The notes under the pieces are model-generated. The model saw only the letters and a list, made by a program, of their open reading frames with translations, searched no databases and was not told the origin of the DNA. From Magnetospirillum sp. (lineage in GTDB: Bacteria; Pseudomonadota; Alphaproteobacteria; Rhodospirillales; Magnetospirillaceae), in assembly GCA_020217035.1 (NCBI GenBank), contig JAIWOG010000173.1, forward strand, positions 1 to 10,000: a stretch of 10,000 bases of DNA, written 5' to 3'. Made by a program: the position numbers and the translations under genes. Below, one piece after another: positions 7,482 to 10,000 of the stretch. Each line of letters starts with the position of its first letter. Position 1 is the first letter of the stretch.

Positions 7482-8195
7482 ATGGATTCCTGGATCATGG
7501 AAATGACCGAGGAATTGCTGTGGGTCGAGGACATCCCCTCGGCCCAGGCGACCTTGCGCAAGCTGGCCAGGGACGCCCAGGCCGACTTCTTCGCCTATGG
7601 CAATTCCCGCCCCGGCATGGAAACCCCCTATTGGGATTCCACCTATCCGGCCGAGTGGATGGCCCATTACTTCCTGAACCGCTATCAATTCATCGACCCG
7701 GTGGTGCTGGAAGCGCAACGCACGCATCTGCCCTTCGCCTGGCGCTTCTTGCTGAACCGCCCGCAAGGCTTGACCCTGGAACAACGCCTGCTGTTCGCCG
7801 AAGCCGCCGAACACGGCATCCGCGACGGCTTCACCATTCCGTTCCACACCGAAAGCGGCTGCATCGCCGCCATGTCCTTCGCCTTCCGCTCACGCGCCGA
7901 GATGGAACATTTCGCCACGCTGCAACCGCGGCTGAAGCTGCTGGCGCTTTACTACCACACCGCCATCGAACGCCTGCTGGAAGTGGAAGTCCCGGACAAC
8001 GAATTGTCGGCGCTGGAACGTCAATGCCTGTCGGCCTTGGCCTGCGGCCGCTCGCTGTGGGAGATATCCGGTCTTTTGCACCGCCCCGAAACCGACGTCA
8101 CCGCCTCGTTACGCTCGGCACGGGACAAGCTGGGGGCGGCCACCACCACCCAGGCGGTCAGCCAGGCCATCGCCCAGGGGCTGATTACCCCCTAG
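7482..8195 (+). CDS. LuxR-family transcriptional regulator with autoinducer-binding domain
   Basis: A 237-residue regulator, the normal length for TraR/LuxR-type quorum-sensing receptors. The N-terminal part (about 15-165) is an autoinducer-binding domain. It keeps the conserved pocket residues with TraR-like spacing: Trp59, Tyr63, Asp72-Pro73, Trp87 (PFAW), and Gly112/Gly116 in HGIRDGFTIP. The C-terminal part (about 173-237) is a LuxR-type helix-turn-helix with the conserved Glu179, Leu183 and Gly189. The usual Val-x-x-His of the recognition helix is changed to VTASL, which may alter DNA specificity. The pocket predicts binding of an N-acyl or N-aroyl homoserine lactone. No luxI-type synthase is visible here, so it looks like a LuxR solo unless one lies outside. 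It starts 75 bp after gabD with its own strong Shine-Dalgarno sequence. No clear terminator separates the two, so read-through is possible. Confidence 0.9.
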   Translation: MDSWIMEMTEELLWVEDIPSAQATLRKLARDAQADFFAYGNSRPGMETPYWDSTYPAEWMAHYFLNRYQFIDPVVLEAQRTHLPFAWRFLLNRPQGLTLEQRLLFAEAAEHGIRDGFTIPFHTESGCIAAMSFAFRSRAEMEHFATLQPRLKLLALYYHTAIERLLEVEVPDNELSALERQCLSALACGRSLWEISGLLHRPETDVTASLRSARDKLGAATTTQAVSQAIAQGLITP

Positions 8196-8298
8196 ATTCA
8201 GAACAATTCTTATTTCACACCGCTGCTTACGTTGTTTATTGCACCCATTGTCACAACAACGTAAACGACCTCATGGGTATTTCAGCAGGATGTGATCC
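8196..8298. other. AT-rich intergenic region between the luxR-type gene and the ligase gene
   Basis: A 103-bp gap clearly richer in A+T than the flanking genes. It holds a perfect inverted repeat at 8227-8264. A possible -35-like TTCACA lies at 8214-8219, with only poor -10 matches downstream (TATTGC at 8237 after 17 bp, or TTTATT at 8235 after 15 bp). A Shine-Dalgarno sequence AGGA at 8287-8290 sits 8 nt before the ligase ATG. I see no GC-rich hairpin with a T run, so no intrinsic terminator is called. It probably contains the ligase promoter. Confidence 0.6.
8227..8264. promoter_or_regulatory. Perfect 10-bp inverted repeat, candidate operator upstream of the ligase gene
   Basis: TTACGTTGTT at 8227-8236 and AACAACGTAA at 8255-8264 are exact reverse complements separated by 18 bp. 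The arms are centred 28 bp apart and the dyad centre is about 53 bp before the ligase ATG. The arms are AT-rich and no T tract follows, so it does not look like a terminator. It could be a binding site for a dimeric or tetrameric regulator, or an RNA hairpin in the leader. It does not resemble a classical 18-20 bp lux box. The repeat itself is certain; its function is inferred. Confidence 0.6.
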
Positions 8299-9612
8299 AT
8301 GAGCGTCCCCGCCGTTTCTTCGTTCATGTTCACGCCGGAAATCGAGACGATGGACCGCGCGACCTTGGCGCGGTTGCAATTGGAACGGCTGCGGGCCAGC
8401 CTGGAACACGCCTATGCCAAGGTGCCGCATTACCGGCGTGCCTTCGATCAACAAGGCGTCACCCCCGCTGACTTGCGGCACCTGCAAGACCTGGCCCGCT
8501 TCCCCTTCACGGTGAAGACCGATTTACGTGACAATTACCCCTTCGGCCTGTTCGCGGTGCCGCGTGAACAGGTGATCCGCCTGCATGCCAGTTCGGGGAC
8601 CACCGGCAAGCCGACGGTGGTCGGCTATACCGAGGACGATTTGAACAATTGGGCCGATTTGATGGCCCGCTCGCTGGCTTGCGCCGGGGTGCGTCCCGGC
8701 GATTGCATGCACAACGCCTATGGCTATGGCCTGTTCACCGGGGGCTTGGGCTTCCATTACGGCGCCGAGCGGCTGAAATGCACGGTGACGCCCATTTCCG
8801 GCGGCCAGACCGAACGCCAGATCGCCTTGATGTGCGATTTCGGCGCCACCGTGTTGGCGGCGACGCCGTCCTATGCCCTGAACCTGGTGGAAGCGGCCGA
8901 GCAGATGGGGGTGGACCTGGCCTCGGGGCCTTTGCGCGTCGGCACCTTCGGCGCCGAACCGTGGTCCGAGACCATGCGGGCCGAACTGGATCGCCGCCTG
9001 GGCATCCGCGCCTGCGACACCTATGGCCTGTCCGAGATCATGGGGCCGGGCGTCGCCATGGAATGCACCTATCGCCTGGGTCTGCACGGCTGGGAAGACC
9101 AGTTCGTCTTCGAGGTGGTGGACCCCCAGACCATGGAACCGGTGGCCATGGGCGAGCCGGGCGAACTGGTCATCACCACGCTTTGCAAGCAGGCGCTGCC
9201 CATGGTGCGTTACCGCACCCGCGACATCACCCGGCTGATCGACGAACCCTGCCCCTGCGGCCGCACCCATCTGCGCATCATGCGGGTGACCGGCCGCAAC
9301 GACGACATGTTGATCATCCGCGGCGTGAACCTGTATCCATCGCAGATCGAGGCGGTGCTGGTGGGCTTCCCCAGCATCGCGCCGCATTATCAACTGGTGG
9401 TCACCCGCCAAGGATCGATGGATCATCTGACCGTGGAAACCGAATCCGAAACCGAACGCGACGAGGACGGCCGCCGCCTGCTGGCCCATCAGGTGCGTCA
9501 CCACCTGAAATCCATGGTCGGCGTCACCTGCGAGGTGCTGGTCCGCGCGCCGGGCGAGTTGCCGCGCAGCCAGGGCAAGGCGGTGCGGGTCAAGGACATG
9601 CGCAAGTCATGA
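8299..9612 (+). CDS. paaK: Phenylacetate-CoA ligase (AMP-forming, PaaK family)
   Basis: Activates phenylacetate or a related aryl acid to its CoA thioester through an acyl-adenylate. The 437-residue length is that of PaaK. Motifs in order: DLARFPFTVKTDLRDNYPFG near 64-83, phosphate loop SSGTTGKP at 98-105, HNAYGYGLFTGGLG at 138-151, adenylate motif YGLSE at 242-246, YRTRD at 305-309, hinge and cap region GRNDDMLIIRGVNLYP at 332-347, and the C-terminal catalytic Lys427 in SQGKAVRV. A CPCGR motif at 318-321 is typical of the family. The ATG at 8299 has AGGA 8 nt upstream. No other phenylacetate-degradation gene (paaABCDE, paaZ and so on) is in the window, so this may be a stand-alone copy serving phenylalanine or arylpyruvate breakdown, or an aryl-CoA supply. 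It overlaps the following acetyltransferase by ATGA and is probably translationally coupled to it. The exact acid is not determined from sequence. Confidence 0.93.
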   Translation: MSVPAVSSFMFTPEIETMDRATLARLQLERLRASLEHAYAKVPHYRRAFDQQGVTPADLRHLQDLARFPFTVKTDLRDNYPFGLFAVPREQVIRLHASSGTTGKPTVVGYTEDDLNNWADLMARSLACAGVRPGDCMHNAYGYGLFTGGLGFHYGAERLKCTVTPISGGQTERQIALMCDFGATVLAATPSYALNLVEAAEQMGVDLASGPLRVGTFGAEPWSETMRAELDRRLGIRACDTYGLSEIMGPGVAMECTYRLGLHGWEDQFVFEVVDPQTMEPVAMGEPGELVITTLCKQALPMVRYRTRDITRLIDEPCPCGRTHLRIMRVTGRNDDMLIIRGVNLYPSQIEAVLVGFPSIAPHYQLVVTRQGSMDHLTVETESETERDEDGRRLLAHQVRHHLKSMVGVTCEVLVRAPGELPRSQGKAVRVKDMRKS

Positions 9613-10000
9613 TCCGCTGGCGACCGATGACCCATGGCGACTTGGCCCGCGTGCTGGAAACCGCCAACATCCTGCATCCCAACTATCCCGAGCGGATCGA
9701 GATTTTCGCCGACAAGCTGGCCTTTGATCCCGATGGTTGCCGCGTCCTCGCCGATGGCGACACGGTGGTGGGCTATGGCTTCGCCCATGGCTGGACCCTG
9801 GGCCTGCCGCCTTTGCTGGATGCGGAACTGGGGGCGCCGCCCGGCCCGACCGACTGCCTGCACCTGCACGACGTGGCGATCATGCCGCAGGCCCGAGGCG
9901 GCGGGCGCGTCGATTTGTATCTCGAACATCTGGAAAAACTGGCGTCCCAGCGCCGGCTGGACTGGCTGGGCCTGATCGCCATCGCCGGCAAGGACAGCTA
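9609..10000 (+). CDS. GNAT-family N-acetyltransferase (3' partial)
   Basis: The frame opens at ATG 9609, overlaps the ligase stop (ATGA) and stays open for 130 codons to the window edge. The protein begins MIRWRPMTHGDLARVLETAN, the usual first strand and helix of a GNAT fold. Residues about 86-115 contain LHDVAIMPQARGGGR, where Gln94-x-x-Gly97-x-Gly99 matches the acetyl-CoA pyrophosphate-binding loop (Q/R-x-x-G-x-G/A). It would transfer an acetyl, or possibly another acyl, group from CoA to an amine; the acceptor is unknown. The overlap implies translational coupling with the ligase. Acyl transfer from the ligase's own CoA product is conceivable but untested, since co-transcription alone does not show a shared pathway. 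Confidence 0.82.
   Translation, partial: MIRWRPMTHGDLARVLETANILHPNYPERIEIFADKLAFDPDGCRVLADGDTVVGYGFAHGWTLGLPPLLDAELGAPPGPTDCLHLHDVAIMPQARGGGRVDLYLEHLEKLASQRRLDWLGLIAIAGKDS

Noticed and set aside
5865..7847. 660-codon open frame on the minus strand opposite the dehydrogenase and the LuxR gene
   Set aside because: It runs antisense through two well-supported genes. Its composition (Gly, Ala, His, Gln, Asp, Val-rich without motifs) is typical of a shadow frame in GC-rich DNA, and it has no family resemblance.
7466..8302. 278-codon plus-strand frame overlapping the LuxR gene
   Set aside because: It is out of frame with the autoinducer-binding and helix-turn-helix motifs, has Pro/Arg/His-rich composition, and has no ribosome binding site that fits better than the one for ATG 7482.
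8524..9504. 326-codon open frame on the minus strand opposite the ligase gene
   Set aside because: It is a shadow of the PaaK-like gene, whose catalytic motifs are all on the plus strand, and it has no recognisable domain.
9634..9975. 113-codon plus-strand frame near the right edge
   Set aside because: It is rich in Trp, Pro and Arg with no motif. The overlapping frame from 9609 gives a coherent GNAT fold and stays open to the edge, so that one is the real gene.

Overview
The window is GC-rich, densely coded bacterial DNA. It carries six protein genes, two of which run off the window edges, and reading frames cover nearly all of it. High GC, strong codon bias (long antisense open frames over every gene) and gene content (TRAFs-binding-type cyclase, CheB-CheR-PAS-kinase fusion, LuxR solo, PaaK-like ligase) suggest an alphaproteobacterium, perhaps Rhodospirillales and Magnetospirillum-like. 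This placement is inferred from gene content and was not checked by a search. I see no rRNA, tRNA, CRISPR array, insertion sequence or phage gene.

Layout. (1) 1-944 (+): C-terminal part of a class III nucleotide cyclase-domain protein whose frame is still open at the left edge. (2) 976-4944 (-), convergent with the first: a 1322-residue cytoplasmic signalling protein joining CheB methylesterase, CheR methyltransferase, a heptad-repeat coiled coil, PAS domains and a histidine kinase. (3) 5029-5868 (-), upstream of and co-oriented with (2): an alpha/beta hydrolase with an intact Ser-Asp-His set. (4) 5946-7406 (+), divergent from the hydrolase over a 77-bp gap: succinate-semialdehyde dehydrogenase (GabD-like). 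(5) 7482-8195 (+): a LuxR-family regulator that keeps the canonical acyl-homoserine-lactone pocket residues. (6) 8299-9612 (+): a phenylacetate-CoA ligase (PaaK family). (7) From 9609 (+) to the right edge: a GNAT acetyltransferase that overlaps the ligase by ATGA.

How the genes may work together. The left part is signal transduction: a cyclase-like output protein next to a multi-sensor kinase fused to chemotaxis-adaptation enzymes. The right part is carboxylate or aldehyde metabolism plus a possible quorum-sensing element. The ligase and GNAT are almost certainly co-transcribed. The LuxR gene lies 103 bp upstream of the ligase, and that gap is AT-rich and holds a perfect 10-bp inverted repeat. 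Whether LuxR controls the ligase/GNAT pair, and whether the ligase makes an aryl-CoA used for signalling, is speculation. No luxI-type synthase is visible. Most of the window is otherwise ordinary chromosomal sequence.
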